A stretch of DNA of 64,000 bases. Source: Gymnorhina tibicen. Lineage: Eukaryota > Chordata > Aves > Passeriformes > Artamidae. The stretch lies in assembly GCA_013399875.1 (NCBI GenBank), contig VXAZ01001682.1, positions 620,001 through 684,000 of the forward strand, in the 5' to 3' direction. The position numbers were made by a program, and so were the translations under genes. Of this stretch, positions 13,601 through 26,630 are shown in pieces. Every line of letters starts with the position of its first letter. The stretch's first letter is position 1. Under the pieces are notes generated by a model. It was not told the DNA's origin. It did no database searches and saw nothing but the letters and a program-made list of their open reading frames with translations.

Positions 13601-16334
13601 AATAGTATTAGCTGTGACTGAAAAGCCTCATTCTCTGCTGTGGGATGGGCTGATAGTGTGATTATAAGTTTGGGTAAACTTTCACCTCCTCTCTGAGCAC
13701 TTGTTCAATTTCTCTCTTACTTTACTCTCCCACCTGCAAAATGTTTGCCTATGTAAATTCTCACCTCTGCTGTTAAAATTACCTTCCTAGTCTGATAGTC
13801 TGGAAATATCCTTCCCTCCCTCCCAAGCTACCCAAGCTATTACTGTACGGAGTCATCCCCTCCACCCAACGTGTCACCTCTAAAAACAGCACATGCATGT
13901 TCTTGGATCTTGATCCTTGCTCTGTATCTTGGATTTTATTCCTTCTTGTGGCCCTTTACTCCTTCTTGAAGCCACCAAGCCCACAGCCTTTATTTTCTCC
14001 TCACTTTTGTTCTTATTGTTTCTCTTTTATCCTCCCTCAGTTTTCCACAAATGGAGCTGAGGAGTATCTACTGCTGCAAGGTTTTCCATTAAAAGACTTT
14101 TCATTACAGGAAGAGCTCAACTATTTCCAGAAAAATTGTATATATACAAACATAAAAAGTGGAAACACTTAACATGTTATAATCTTAAAACCAGTGCTTT
14201 AGAACAAGAACAAATTTTGGATTTTTAAAACTATATTTTTGTCCTGTGCAGAAATCATTACCTGCATAAGTTTTACTATTTCCTTTGGGGTTTATATGAG
14301 TACATATTACGATATTAAAGAACATTGGCAGCATGGATTGGCAATTTAAAAGCAACTTCAGGTACTTTAAAGTCTCTCTGGTATTCATCTTTTACAACTG
14401 CCTGTTAGTTGCATCCAAATAGTTTTTTAATTTCTGAATTTGGCTTTATGTTTAAATTATTAAAAATATAAAAAGGAAAAGGAACACTAAAGAGATCAGG
14501 AGCTTACAGTGCCACTGCTTGATGCTGGAGTTTGAAGGGAGAGAAGTCAAAATCTTCCAAAAATACCAGTCCCTGTTCACTCCCTACCTGTACTCCTCTG
14601 GTTATGAAACAAATACTCCATGGAAGGGAGAAATTACAAGTGCTATTTCCCAAAAGAAATTCCCAGGAAGGTTCACAGCTCTGGATACCACATGGGATTT
14701 GTCAAATAAAATCAGGTTGCTCAAGTGGGATACAGAAAATGCAGAAGAGAAGAGACATAAAAGAGCCTCTACAAGGGGAGAGGCTCCTGACGAGCTGAGA
14801 GCAGAAATCCAGTCTCCAAAGCTGAATCAAAGAGAGACTGCAAGTACAGTCCTACCTTTAAGCTAGAGATAAATGTATTTTACAAGCTACACCTAAGACA
14901 GGACCAGTAAAATAAAGATTATTGTAAAAAGAATAAAATAAAATAAAATAAGGTGTCCTACAGAGAACATGGAGAAGAAGAAAAGCTGTATGTTATAAGG
15001 CTTCCAGAGGAGATATCCTATTAAATATTAAAGTAAGCCCATTATTCCTTTCTGGCTGGTAAGAAATACACTGAACACTGTAGATACAAAATCACCCACC
15101 AATTTAGGGTGAAGAGGTTGGAAATAAAAAACAAGCAATACTTTAGAGATTCAGCCCCTTAAAATTATGAAAGATTTCTCAGAACTGAAAGAAAACGATA
15201 AAGAAGAAATACATAAAAACCAGAACTGGCTACCAGCATGGCTGTGATGAAAAGCACCCTTAATTGATAAAGCTTCCAATCCTAAAACCCAGGCACTGAA
15301 TGTTATCTGACAAAAATCTCATTATCCCTGGAATTTAAACACAAGGAGATCGAAAATTTTACAAAGAAAATAGGGGAGGGAGAAACAGCAATGACAAGGT
15401 AAAGAAAACAGTAGGATGCTAAGCTTAAGGCAAAAACGAACAATGAGGCCACTCAATTCATTAGGAATAGCAAGAAATACCTGATAACTAGTCCAGAACA
15501 AACAGTAAAAGTTTTTGGACATGTTTTATAAAGGATTATGTGGAACAGATACATCTTCACACAAAAGACAACCAACCACGCTACAGATTGACACCAGCTT
15601 CAGTAAAAACAAGAAGGTGAGAGGATAAGGCTGGAAAATCCAGTTATACATGAGTTCATATCTGAATTTTACATGTTTTAGAAGAGCTTAAAACATTTAT
15701 TAGTAAGCTTCTTTTATAAAATCCAGCGAGTAAAAACATTTCCTTCTCCCACAACTAAAGACAGTTGTACACAGGAACTGGAACAATATCTTGTTATATA
15801 AATCTGTTGATAAAAATGTTGATGCAGAAATGCTTACTAAAATGCCAACAGATAGAATAAAAGCCATACTAATTGGATTTATGCACTTAGAAAAGGATTT
15901 ATGGTAAACAAAAAAACCCGCAACTGTAGGTAATCATAGGAGCTCCTTTAAGCTGCCTTAATATATGCATAAAAAAATCACTCCCTGTGATACAGGCACT
16001 ATAAAGTACAAATGGTTTCAAAGACTAATTAGATAAATCCATCTGAGAAAGTTCAGCATGACCTAATAAACACAAAGCTGTGGATCTAACCTCTGGCTCA
16101 AAAAGTGCCCAGAATGAGGTTTTCCAAAACTAGAAGGGTGTTCATTTGGTGAAGTGTTGCTTTAGACTTGACATTTTATTCCCTAAAAAAGCCTTAATGC
16201 TACTGGCCACTTTCAGAAGAGGGATGTTGGGTTGGGGGGCACCTCTGGTCTCATTAAAACAGCTTTTGGTGTGGCTACTCTACACCCCAACAAGCTGAAG
16301 AGTTAAGTGCTCTATGCAAATGTTTATTTTTCAG
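7693..16334. other. unique sequence, no gene seen
   Basis: No gene could be recognised in this long stretch. A TATA-like CTATAAAAAG lies at 7851-7860 without other promoter evidence. A strong splice-acceptor-like tract ends at 11022. The plus strand from about 14870 to 16050 is visibly A-rich and could be an old decayed transposon, but I cannot assign it. Open frames reach 115 codons (14519-14866) and overlap another frame on the same strand, which argues for chance. Confidence 0.5.
14933..14951 (+). repeat. (AAAAT)n pentanucleotide repeat, about 3.5 units
   Basis: A short array of AAAAT units at the beginning of the A-rich stretch. It could be a relic of a poly(A)-like tail, but no element is visible upstream. 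Confidence 0.8.
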
Positions 16335-16409
16335 TGTAACTTACGGGCACCTGTTTTTGATTTGTATGAAGGCCTCGTACCTGCAGGATGGAAACACAGG
16401 AGGGTCAGG
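16335..16409 (+). other. candidate exon, 75 bp (low confidence)
   Basis: The segment is preceded by a T-rich tract ending in TTATTTTTCAG and followed by GTGAGA after CAGG, a good acceptor-donor pair. It is 75 bases, or exactly 25 codons, and open in phase 0, encoding CNLRAPVFDLYEGLVPAGWK and a short basic tail. It has more CpG than its surroundings. I do not recognise the peptide. Chance pairs of splice-like signals are expected in 64 kb, so this is only a candidate. Transcript evidence would decide. Confidence 0.13.
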
Positions 16410-19400
16410 GTGAGACCTTCTGATATGCGACATCCCACAAGCCCAGACACAGGGAATGCTACTGAGAAGTTCAGCAGTAAAATGCAGGAAAGGGCTTGTT
16501 ATTTATAGGTAGGCACCAGACAGAGAACAAAAGTGGCAAAAGGTCATCTCAAATCTCAAAAATTCAGATCACTCTGTCTAGAAAATAAATGAAACCCCAG
16601 TCTCTTTTCAATATGCCTTCACTTCTCTGCCTAAATATGAGAAGCTGTGATCTTTTCCTATTAAATAGGAATTTTAAGGGTGGTATGATCTGACTCTTTG
16701 GGGTTCAAACCTCCCTGGAAAAGTGTAAGAAATCTTACTATGAAAAATATACAATATCCCCAATTACATAAAAACTTTTCTTTTCCAGTGTTTTCCAAAG
16801 AAAAAAGAGAAATAAATATGCAAGAGACCACTGCTGACCCGCTTTTGAGGGACTGAAATGCACAGACCAATACTTATTTTTACATGCTTCTAGACTATGA
16901 ACTTTTCAAATGTAAAAGGGATGAGCTTCATGCCTTGCTGAAAACTTTCTGTGTTCCAAGAAATCCTCACACCTAAAAGCAGACCTCACTTCCATCTCTC
17001 AGAGTAGCCAACTTCCCAGACTCTGCATTGCAAAGACTGAAATGCAGCCCAGATCTGTGTTTTAAGGCACTTCAGAAAACATCCAAACGTGCTCGGGGTT
17101 TAAATGTGTTTGTTACCTAACACAAAAAATATCAACAGTAAAATAATGCATAAATGCCATCATTTGTCCTCTCACATAAACATTTGCCTCTAACCACGTG
17201 ACCTTGCAATCTCTCCTGTTCAGCCTAGAATTGTCCACACTGAAAAACATGGAAGTTTTCTATTTCTTTCCCAAAATGCACTGTTATATTAAATATATCT
17301 GCAGATGAAGAACTCCATATTTGTCCTTTTATATTTTCTCCTGCTGAACTTCCAGGATCAGGCGGCAGCTTTCAACAACAGCTGGGCCTCTAAACTCTAG
17401 GAATAAATAATTTCCTTGGTGTAAGAAAGCTTTCTAGAAGAGGTAATCCTTTTTGCTTAGACCAGCTACCATTGCTGGCTACCACAGGCATCTGAAGCTC
17501 TTCCTCAGATCCTAAAGTAAAACAGAAGAGTGATAATGATCCCAGGAGTTAAAGATTGGCCTCACATTGAAAGACACTGAGAAAGAAAATTCTACCAGGG
17601 TTCCAGAAAGTGATGAATCCTCTGTAAGGATGTCTTCACCACTGGATTGGCAATGTCTCAGTGAACCCAATTAGATGATCCTGTATAGGGTGGCAGCAGA
17701 CATTTTCTTAAGCTGGTGTCTTGCCACAACACAGGGCTAGGACCTATGTTTCTCAAAAAAGCAACTGAAAGGGGTTTTTTGGCCTAAAATAGAGAGTAAA
17801 TGCATCAGATTTTCCATTTTGTATCCCAATGAGGAATAACTGAGCAACTTCCAAATCGCTGCTGCCCAAAGCCGGGAAACCATTTGAGATGGCCTGACGA
17901 GATAGAGGACACTGAGTGACCATCAGCCCCTGACATAAAGGATTTACATCAGAAAGAAGTAGGGACAATGACACACAAGATCACCTCGCAGCACAGCTCT
18001 GTCCAATGATGGTATTTCCTTTTTGGCTTTACTTGTGATGAAGACAATCTTTATTTTATTCCAATCTACCACATGCCACCAGGCAGTGGCTTACCCAAGA
18101 AAGGTGCTGTAGTCACTGCTTAACGCTAAAGGACATTTTAATGTGAGACACAAACATATTTGGATACAGGGGGTGACTGATACACTCCACTCTAAAGATT
18201 GTCCTGGGCTCTTCCAATCCTATCCCGCAGCCATGTGCTGAAAAGCAACCTAAATTCACCCTCAATTGGTACCTCTGCTGTGACAGCCAAGATCTGGAAG
18301 TTTATTGCACAGCCTGTGGCAAAGCAGAGCTCTCTGCTAAGGCACCCAAGTAGGAACCTTGTCCACACAAAAAACCCACATCCCCTGACAGAAACATTTT
18401 GACAAACACCATTTACACAGAACAAACACGTGTGATTTTAGGGGTTTTCTCCAGGCATTGGATGAGTCAGCTAACAGAGGCCATTCTTTTTTGGTGGGAA
18501 CTTAATTCTGTTCTAAGCCCTCTATACCAGACACCACAGCCAATCTTCATGACCACCAGGTGCTGGCAAATATGCTCAGTCTAGACTTACTCATAAAAAT
18601 TTGTCTGCAGAGCTACTGGGGATAAAAACATGTTGCTGTTAATCAAGACAATGAAAACAGGGCAAATTTTGTACATAAATTAATTATTGCAAAGAGAAAA
18701 AGGGTCAGGGATATTCTAACTTCTCCGTATTTTCTAGTCATTACTGTTTATTCAGTGACACAAAAAGCTTGACTTCTACACCTGGATATTCACACAGCAC
18801 TTGAAGGAGTCACCAGCATGGACTTCCTAATTGCGATGAGAATTTCTCAACCTCTAGAATAGAAGAGACCATTTCAGATCCTCACCTTGCCTTCTCCCAG
18901 TCCAGGAGTTCCACTAATAATTCCCCACTGCCAGACATACGTTGCTGTCACGAATGAAGCAAGGTCTAAATGAGCCCCCCGAATGTTTCCCTAGGTCTCC
19001 CCAGGAATTTGTATCCAAACTGGTGGGATACACAAGTGGGAAAAGAGGAATAGCAATGATGAGACATCATTAAACAAACTGTGTCCTTCAAGGCATGACA
19101 TTGGCACCAACATCGCTCCTAAAAACTGAATTCTGTCACTTATGAGCAGAACAGAATACTCCATTTTTTAAAGGGTGCTCAATAGTATTTAACATTTGCA
19201 ACAGTTTGACTGCAGCACACACAAGACTGGACACACCAACCATCCAAGATGTCACCCAAGTGAGGGCAGCTTTGGAAAGCTGAACCTGCTTGCCAAGTTT
19301 GATAGGGAGGAGTTGAATTCTGGCCAATGTGCTCTCTTCTCTCATCAGACAAGTTTCAAGAGTCTCTTTGTATGCCCAGTACAGCACTGCCTTGTTTTCA

Positions 19401-21829
19401 CATCAAACCCATAAAAGTGTATGAGAGTTGTGGTGCTCATAGCTTGTTTTGAGCTAATTCAAAGGACTCAAGAGAAAAGGCTGCAGAGATGAAAAAACTC
19501 TGCTGGTCATTTTCAACCAGCTGTGAGATCTGGCAATTGATTAGAAACCTTAGCTGAATATCGATGAATGACACAGGAAACACAAGAAGGAGACAACTCT
19601 AAAAAATTGGTATTTCAGAACATATAAAAAACAAACCCCTTTTTCTTCTGCTTCTAATTTGGAGGCCTGGAGGTGACCCTTCAGAACAGTTGTACTTTCA
19701 GAGAAATAACGTTTTGTATTTTTATATGAGGCTAAAACAGATCTAAGATTGAAAGTCTACAAAGTTGAAAGGAAACATATGGCTGTTTTAAACTGTTATT
19801 AGCCTAATTCAACTTTATCATTAGCTCAGCTCAGAGGTTAACACATTACATATTTCAACTTAGCCAGTCATATCTGCTACAGGCATGCTGAACAAATATC
19901 ATATAAATCACAGAGCCTGACAAGACTTAATAGGAAAAGCTGCTAAATTGACCTATAAATATAACATATTACAATGCATCAGCTGGTGTTGCCACTTTCT
20001 TGGAAACAGTGGAAGAATTGGGATAGTTGTCTAATACCCTCTTTCAAGTTTTTTACATGACTATGGGATGAATATTCAAAAACTTAAGCCCAGGGAACTA
20101 ATCCCACATTCAATGTTTTACACCTGAGTTATTCTTCAATAATGTGTTGAAATTTACAACAAGACTCCAACACCTTCCCCTATTCTAATCTTCTCTGATC
20201 CGTCTGAAGCAACAGTTCACCTCTTTGACAAGTGCATTTACAGTTATTTTAAAATCACTTTTTTGAAACCCAGCAGTTCTGCAAACTAAATTTGGTTTGA
20301 ATCTCATTCCCTCTTCACTGGGGAAGCAGAATTTAATATTCATGATCCATGCTCCTGTAAGGGAGTATTTGCAATTCTTCTGATACATGTTACTGGGTTA
20401 ATCATATTTTCTTTCTTGAAATGTATCTTTTGTTCCTACAAAGGTAATGAAGGAGAGTTACTCATCTTCACAATTAATCTTGAATTTTAATTAAACCTAT
20501 TAACTGAACATGTCAAATGTTTGTCACTTTCAAAGCAGCATAAAAATTACACTTAGTAATAAATGCTACTTACTCCCATATTGCCCTGGGTTATACTGCA
20601 GCCACAGTATCTATAACAAGATCCTTATGCTATTTTATTTGATATTAATATGATTTATTATGTTCTAACAATGTATTCTATTCACTCCTCTGTACCACCA
20701 GCAGCACAAGGATAAATTGTGTTGTAGAACATGCTCTGTATGTTCTGTACAGCACACCCCAAAATAAATGAGTCTGCAACGACATAGACACACTTTCCCT
20801 TATCTCCCTTAACTTTGCAGAACACACTCAAAATGCACTATTTATGCATCTCCTATTCTGCAATGAGTCTAGTCAAATGAGCAATCCACATGAATAAATA
20901 TAAGGATGTAAGAAAGGGTTTGAAAGATCAAAGAAATTAGCAGGGTTGGGATATCCTTCACCATGTTACCTGAGTATCTAATAAAAGTACATGATATGAA
21001 GGACACTGGAGATGAGAAGCACACTCTACTTGGAAAAATATTCCTAGACTAGCAGCCTTATGGTTTTCCATGCTAAGAACCCATCCTGCCACACTTAGCA
21101 CATCAATTTTGGTCTGCCCTAAAAGCTAGTGCTCCATGATCAACCCAGGATCTAAAATGGATCTAAAACTCAACCTGTGTTATCATCTCCTCACGGAGAA
21201 TCATCAACAGCAAAGATCCTATCAGTTACATCAACACCAATTAATTAACACATCCCTACAGTTCTTAATGCCTCCAAGGGATCTGCAGACATCGAAATTA
21301 TCTCCAAATACTTACTTTGGGGATAAGAAATCCATTCCTCAGATACAACAGTACCAAGACAAAATAGTTCAAGGCTGAAGAGTCACCAGCCACGCCCTCA
21401 CATTCCAAAAAGCTTTGCCTTTGCTAAAAGAAATATATCATGTTAATGAATTATTCACTTAACTAGCTCCTGTATTTCCTTAAACCAGTTTTTTCCTAGG
21501 GAACATGGCGAGAGCACCAGTAGTGTTTATAATGTGAGATGTTACAATGGATGCATTACAGGTAATGGCATCAAAGGGAACAAAAAGACTAGATTTCCAA
21601 CAATCCCAGCACAGCCCTTCCAGGAAAGTTATAAAGCCTCATTATGATGATGCACAGGCATTAGCTGGCTATCTTTGGTGATCTGCCTTCCAGGGTCCCA
21701 AGGAATAAAAACACTTTGCCACACAACTCAGCAAGTATAACTACATAGAAAGTAGAGCCATGAGCAAGCTTTGAAGAGTGGCATAAAATTCCTTTGTAGA
21801 TAACTCCTTTCTAGGTAAAACCAGGGAAA
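16410..21829. other. unique sequence, no gene seen
   Basis: No gene, RNA or interspersed repeat was recognised. Open frames are at most about 83 codons and overlap in opposite strands, for example near 18192-18425 and 19136-19414. These look like chance. Confidence 0.55.
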
Positions 21830-21853
21830 ATTATTATTATTATTATTATTATT
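21830..21853 (+). repeat. (ATT)8 microsatellite
   Basis: Eight perfect ATT units. This is a simple trinucleotide repeat and likely polymorphic. Confidence 0.97.
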
Positions 21854-23367
21854 GTATCTGGTAACTCCAGCTAACATAAACAGAGTCAGCTCTCTGAACA
21901 TTAATATGCAAGTGTGACAATGTCATTTTAGTTTTCGTTACTATCAGTTTGTAGGGCAGGAGAACAAGGAACACTAATATTGAGATATTTGGCTATTAGA
22001 AATCATGCTTTCACTTGTGTTTTGATGTGTTTGGTGGAAATGTAAATATGGAAGTGTTTTAATCAAGGAGGGGGATGATATGGAGTATTCCCTGCAGGTA
22101 CAAGATAAATAAAAATTAACTGCCTTCACAGTGGGCTTTAGATTGTAGCACAAAACACCCTGGTTTACTCTGTTAAAACATTACACAAACAACAAACAAG
22201 TCTCTTTACCTGGACTCCCAGGCAAAGAAACACTACATGAACATTTTTTTATATCATTTTAGTTAGTCAACATCATCCCAGACTTCTGAAGGGCTGGAAT
22301 ACAGAAATACTAAACGACATCAGAGACACTACCATAATTCACAATCTTAATGGAGATACCCTTGTTCCTTTACACCAAATATTGATTTACTCTGTATTAT
22401 TACAAATATTATGGAAGCTTCTTGACACTGATCTGCTTTGCATGCTGGTAATCAAAGAGAAAGAAGTATAATGACCAAATCTATAAAGAGACACATTTTT
22501 TTGCAATCAGATAGCTGCCAGAGCAAAGTATGATGATGCTAAAGTCATATAGATAAGGACAATAGTGGATGTTCACATGGAAAAAAAAAAACATCTTGAC
22601 CCCTTTCTCTCCTGATTAACTAAGTGCTAAAGCCAAGGTGGTCACATGGAAGCACTTTGAACAAATTGGGATTTCAGTTTGCAGAATTACAATCATATAC
22701 ATAACCAGCCCTTAGAAAGCCACTGAAACAGTAGAATTAGAAAAAAAATACACAGGCAATGCCTTATATCTAAATGAGATTACAGTAAATGAAAAGAGAA
22801 CAAGAGTGGTAAGTATTTAACACTAAAACCAGATGAACATCTATGTGGACAGAAATAACACATTTTGGCCAATGGGAGAATCACCTTTAGCCTGGCAAAA
22901 GTGAGATTCTCTCTGCACTTTCAAATGCACCCACCATGAATTCCCTGGTGCAGGCTCCAAGTAGTGGAAATGACAGAGGACAGACATGCACTTGTTATGG
23001 CAAAACACAGTGAAGGAACTCCAACAGGAGACACTGCTGGAGACCAGGGGAGGTGGGAGGGAGAGGAGGAAACCAGACAACTTCTGCCAGATGCTTTGGG
23101 GAGACTTTCTCACTTGCTCCAAGTGACAGTCACACATCCTCAGCTGAGTGCAGAGGCATATTACAAATCTTTTTGCATGGATCTCAAAATGATCAACTCC
23201 AACTTGCAGCCTTACATAAATGCTTTGCCTACTTGTTCTCCAACATTTCCAAAACTTCCTCTAGGACGTTGTGTGCGTTAGTCAGGAGACTCTTCAAATC
23301 ACTTTTTCTCAGTTATTTAATCAAGCTGACCATGGTCTGCTGTGGCCAACCCAGCACATGCAGAATT
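21854..23367. other. unique sequence, no gene seen
   Basis: No gene was recognised. A purine-rich, G-run-containing stretch at about 23045-23070 (GGGG, GGTGGG, GGG runs) could weakly favour G-quadruplex formation on the plus strand. Overlapping open frames at 22841-23373 occur on both strands and are not supported as genes. Confidence 0.5.
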
Positions 23368-23884
23368 TCATAGAATCAGAGAATGTTTTGGGAGGGATGG
23401 AACCTTCAAGATCATCAAGTTCCAAACCCCTGCCATGGGCAGGGACACCTTTCACTATCCCAGGTTGCTCAGAGCTCCATCCAGCCTGGCCTTGAACACT
23501 TCCAGGGATGGAGCATCCACAGCTTCCCTGGGCAACCTGTGCCAGTGCCTCACCACCCTCACAGTAAAGAATTTCTTGCCAATATCCAGTTTAAACTTGC
23601 TGTCCGTCAGTTTGAAGCCATTCCCCTTGTCCTATCACTCCATGCCCTTGTCAAGAGTCCCTCTCCAGCTCTCTTGTAGCTGCTTCAGGTACTGGAAGGT
23701 ATCCTAAGGTGTCCTCAGAGCCTCCTTCAGGCTGAACCCCAACTCTCTGAGTCTGTCCTCACAGCAGAGGTGCTCCAGCCCTCTGAGCATCTTTGTGGCC
23801 TCCTCTGGACCTGCTACAACAGGTCAATATCCTTTTTATGATGGAGGCCCTCAAGCTGGATGCTGTCCTCCAGGTGGGGTCTAC
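23368..23884 (-). mobile_element. CR1 LINE 3' fragment, about 515 bp
   Basis: Read on the plus strand, this begins TCATAGAATCAGAGAATG, the reverse complement of the CR1 terminal octamer repeat. It then runs through CCATGGGCAGGGACACC, ACTTCCAGGGATGGAGC, CTGGGCAACCTGTGCCAGTG and CAGGTGGGGTCT in the known order of the avian CR1 3' region. The element is therefore on the minus strand and truncated at its 5' side near 23884, as most CR1 copies are. It is one of the two longest CR1 copies here, and 98- and 121-codon frames inside it are antisense artefacts. It reaches only 3'-terminal sequence, so no complete reverse transcriptase is present. Confidence 0.97.
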
Positions 23885-25504
23885 TGATATACAATAGATA
23901 CACAACATCTTAACAACAGCATCTTAACAACACATAAAATACTGTCCTGCATAATCATTACATGGCTAAGCTTCTACTGACTATTAATAAATGTCATATG
24001 TACAATTAGATCACTTCTACAGCAGTGACAAACCAGGACAGTCTTTAGAAACTCCATCCAGGCTGTGAATCAATGCTGTTGGGCACACAAACCAGACTGG
24101 ACAAAGCAGGATGATTCTCGGATTGAAGAAAAGGCTAAAATTGGGCTACATTCTTGTTACAGCTATCAGACAGTCAACATGCCTACATGTAAAACTGTTG
24201 TTGCAACTCCTTGCAGCTGATAGGTTTAATTGGCCATTGTCTAATACAGAGCAAAAACTATTTTAATCAACAATCTTAAATAATTATTTACAAAATTAAA
24301 AAGGTACTCCGACCACAGAAAAAAAAGAAGGTACAAGTAGCATTTATTCTCAAAAAAACTGTAGAGTGGTGAAGACAAAGCCCTCAACTCTTGCAGGAAG
24401 AATGATTTTTATAAGTCAAGGACAATAGTTTAAACATGGAAATAGATCAGAGCAACTTCCCAGGACTTGCTCTGTGTGCCCAAATATAGAATGCCTTGAA
24501 ATTTGTCATGATACTTTATAGCCACGGAACTGATTTAGGAAACTCAGACCAGTCTGTCTGGAAACATTTGGAGAAAAGCAAATACAGAGATAAAATCTAC
24601 AGTTACAGCCTAAAAGGAAGAAATTCTTGTCTGATCACTGTGCGCAGTAAGTTGTTAACTGAAATGCATGCAATTACATTAAATTAATACATATTAGAAA
24701 AAGAAAAAGTATACAAACTAGAAAGATTAGATGACTGGGGTCTCTCACTAAAGATACAAATTCAGAGCAGTGTAAAAGTTCTAGGAACAGAGATTTCCCC
24801 ATAGATCCGTGCAAGCCAATGTGTGGAGAAGCACATCTGTTTTCGATGGACTGATACAAAGGATGTAGAGAAAACGTTACAGATCCTCCAGCCTCATACA
24901 AATGCATACCTGTACTGCTTCACTTCTTTTCCCCCTCTTACATATTCATTTACAGTAGGCAAGCGAACACTTTGGAGGCTAAGAGATGCTTGTTTCATTT
25001 TTCTCCTACAGAAGACACTGAGCAAGGATGCTACAATGATGATTCACTTCAAGAGAGGCAGATGGATGTTTTTGGTCTGATGATCTGATGTTGCACCACA
25101 TACCAATGCTGATTAACTATTACTATTTAGCATATGAAAAGACAAAGTCCAGCCCATTCATTACTTTGCTAGTTCGCATGTACTTTAAATAAATATTTCA
25201 AAATGCTGCATCCTAGCAGTGATGGATACAAAAGAGTGATCATCAATTTACAGGCCTAATTATGCCTAATCTTCTGGAAATGAGATGAGGGGTAGAATTA
25301 AGGGAACATTTTTCCTCCATGCACCAAACCATGCTGAAAGAATTTAATACCCAAAGAAAGCTTCCCCTTACTGATCTACCTTGTGAAACAACAAATAATA
25401 TATACATACATACATGCATATATGTACCAGAAATTATCCTAAAAACTGTTTCTCCTCTCCCATTTCTTTGTCTTCCACAATGAAAATTTTGTGTTCTAGA
25501 AGAA
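23885..25504. other. unique sequence, no gene seen
   Basis: This is AT-rich sequence between two CR1 fragments. Nothing is recognised apart from an alternating purine-pyrimidine TACA/TATG run near 25400-25425. Confidence 0.55.
25400..25425. repeat. (TACA)n / TATG alternating tract
   Basis: A short imperfect tetranucleotide run of ATACATACATACATGCATAT type. It is strictly alternating purine-pyrimidine and ordinary low-complexity DNA. Confidence 0.75.
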
Positions 25505-25566
25505 CACTGAAAGGTTTGAGCCGGAAGGGACCTTAGAGGTCAGCTAGTTCCAAGCCTCCTGCCATG
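25505..25566 (-). mobile_element. CR1 LINE 3' end remnant, about 60 bp
   Basis: The segment carries GGAAGGGACCTTAGAGGTCA, then CTAGTTCCAAGCCTCCTGCC. This matches the CR1 block that normally follows the terminal octamers, read in reverse. The octamers and everything beyond TGCCATG are lost or diverged. It appears older than the neighbouring copies. Confidence 0.8.
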
Positions 25567-25971
25567 TTATGATAAAATTTCCCCAGTATCCACAGAATTA
25601 CACATGTGTCGTTCACACCTCAGCTCATGCAGGGTTCACACCAGGGAGGTACAGACATGTGGAGCTTTTTTGCTGGTTGTGTCAGTCTGAACTTCTGCAG
25701 TGTGCACATGCATTCCACTGGCTGACAGGAAACAGAATAAATGTGGGGTGTCTACCTGCACACTCAGGGGCTTCTCCTTCTAGCAATGAAGGCAGAGATG
25801 AGACAGAAGTGGGAATTTTATGCAACACAATAATAAAAGAAAAGCCTTTTGGTAAGACTATAATCAAATGAGCTATATTCCTCAGGAAACTCTTAAACCT
25901 GAAGGATTAAAAAGTGTAAAATATGGATATATTTCTTTGGGAGGAATCAATATGTGCTTTGCTGTACTTAC

Positions 25972-26042
25972 CTGTAAGTTAATGTACTGCCTCACTTTCA
26001 ATTTAACCCCTTCCACCCAGACAAGCCCATGTACATTTTGAG
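25972..26042 (-). other. candidate exon on minus strand, 71 bp (low confidence)
   Basis: On the minus strand a pyrimidine-rich stretch (CTCCTTTTGTCCCCTAC) precedes an AG at 26044-26043. The segment then stays open to 25972, where CAG is followed by GTAAGT, a consensus donor. It encodes 23 full codons including VHGLVWVEGVKLKVRQYINL, which reads like protein but which I cannot assign. The acceptor AG is preceded by A, so it is not ideal. A minus-strand CR1 copy lies about 90 bases further upstream on this strand. Chance is a realistic explanation. Confidence 0.17.
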
Positions 26043-26128
26043 CTTCAGTTGGTGTAGGGGACAAAAGGAGCCATAGAGTGTTACCATGATCCTTTAAAGG
26101 GGACAAAGGGAAAGCCACATTCAGGAAA

Positions 26129-26630
26129 CCATGGAAACACAAAATGGTTTGCATTGGAAGGGATTTTCAAGATCATCGAGTTCCACCCAGCTGCCATGGG
26201 CAGAGACACCTTCCACTAGACCAGGTTGCTCCAAGCCCTGTCCAACATGGCCTGGAACACTTCCAGGGATGGGGCAGCCACAGCTTCTCTGGGAAACTGT
26301 CAGTGCCTCACTACCCTCACAGCAAAGAATTTCTTCCTAATATCCAATCATCTCTTGACTGAATATTGGATATTGAGTGGTACCCTCTTTTGGTTTAAAG
26401 CCAATTCCCCCTTGCCCTGTCACTCCATGCCCTTGTCCAAAGTCCCTCTCCAGCTCTCCTGGAGCCCCTTTAGGTGCTGGAAGGTGCTCTAAGGTCTCCC
26501 AGGAGCCTTCTCTTCTTCAGACTGAACAGACCCAACTCTCTCAGCCCGTCTCCATAGCAGAGGTGCTCCAACCCTCTCATTAACTTTTTGGCCTCCTCTG
26601 GGCCTGCACCAGCATTTTGGGGGCCCCAGA
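26129..26630 (-). mobile_element. CR1 LINE 3' fragment, about 500 bp
   Basis: Reverse-oriented CR1. A diverged octamer end (CATGGAAACACAAAATGG) is followed by CCATGGGCAGAGACACCTTC, ACTTCCAGGGATGGGGCAGC, CTCACTACCCTCACAGCAAA and CCTTCTCTTC, ending at TTGGGGGCCCCAGA. A short local rearrangement near 26340-26375 repeats a TATTGGATATTGAG-like stretch. There is a deletion before the GGGGGCCCCAGA block. The frames inside it (68-88 codons) are not genes. Confidence 0.96.

Noticed and set aside
14519..14866. 115-codon open frame as a gene
   Set aside because: A second frame on the same strand overlaps it for 88 codons, and there is no similarity or splice context.
16314..16321. ATGCAAAT octamer motif, also seen at 37415, 51343 and 59058
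   Set aside because: The number of octamers in both orientations is about what this AT-rich window would give by chance.
23045..23070. Possible G-quadruplex
   Set aside because: It has only three runs of three or more G plus shorter runs, so it is weak by the usual four-run rule.
23342..23707. 121-codon open frame and overlapping 98-codon frame
   Set aside because: Both lie inside the CR1 3' region, antisense to the element, and recur in other CR1 copies.
26131..26583. Several 68-88 codon plus-strand frames
   Set aside because: They are antisense to the CR1 copy at 26129-26630 and have similar peptides to those in other copies.
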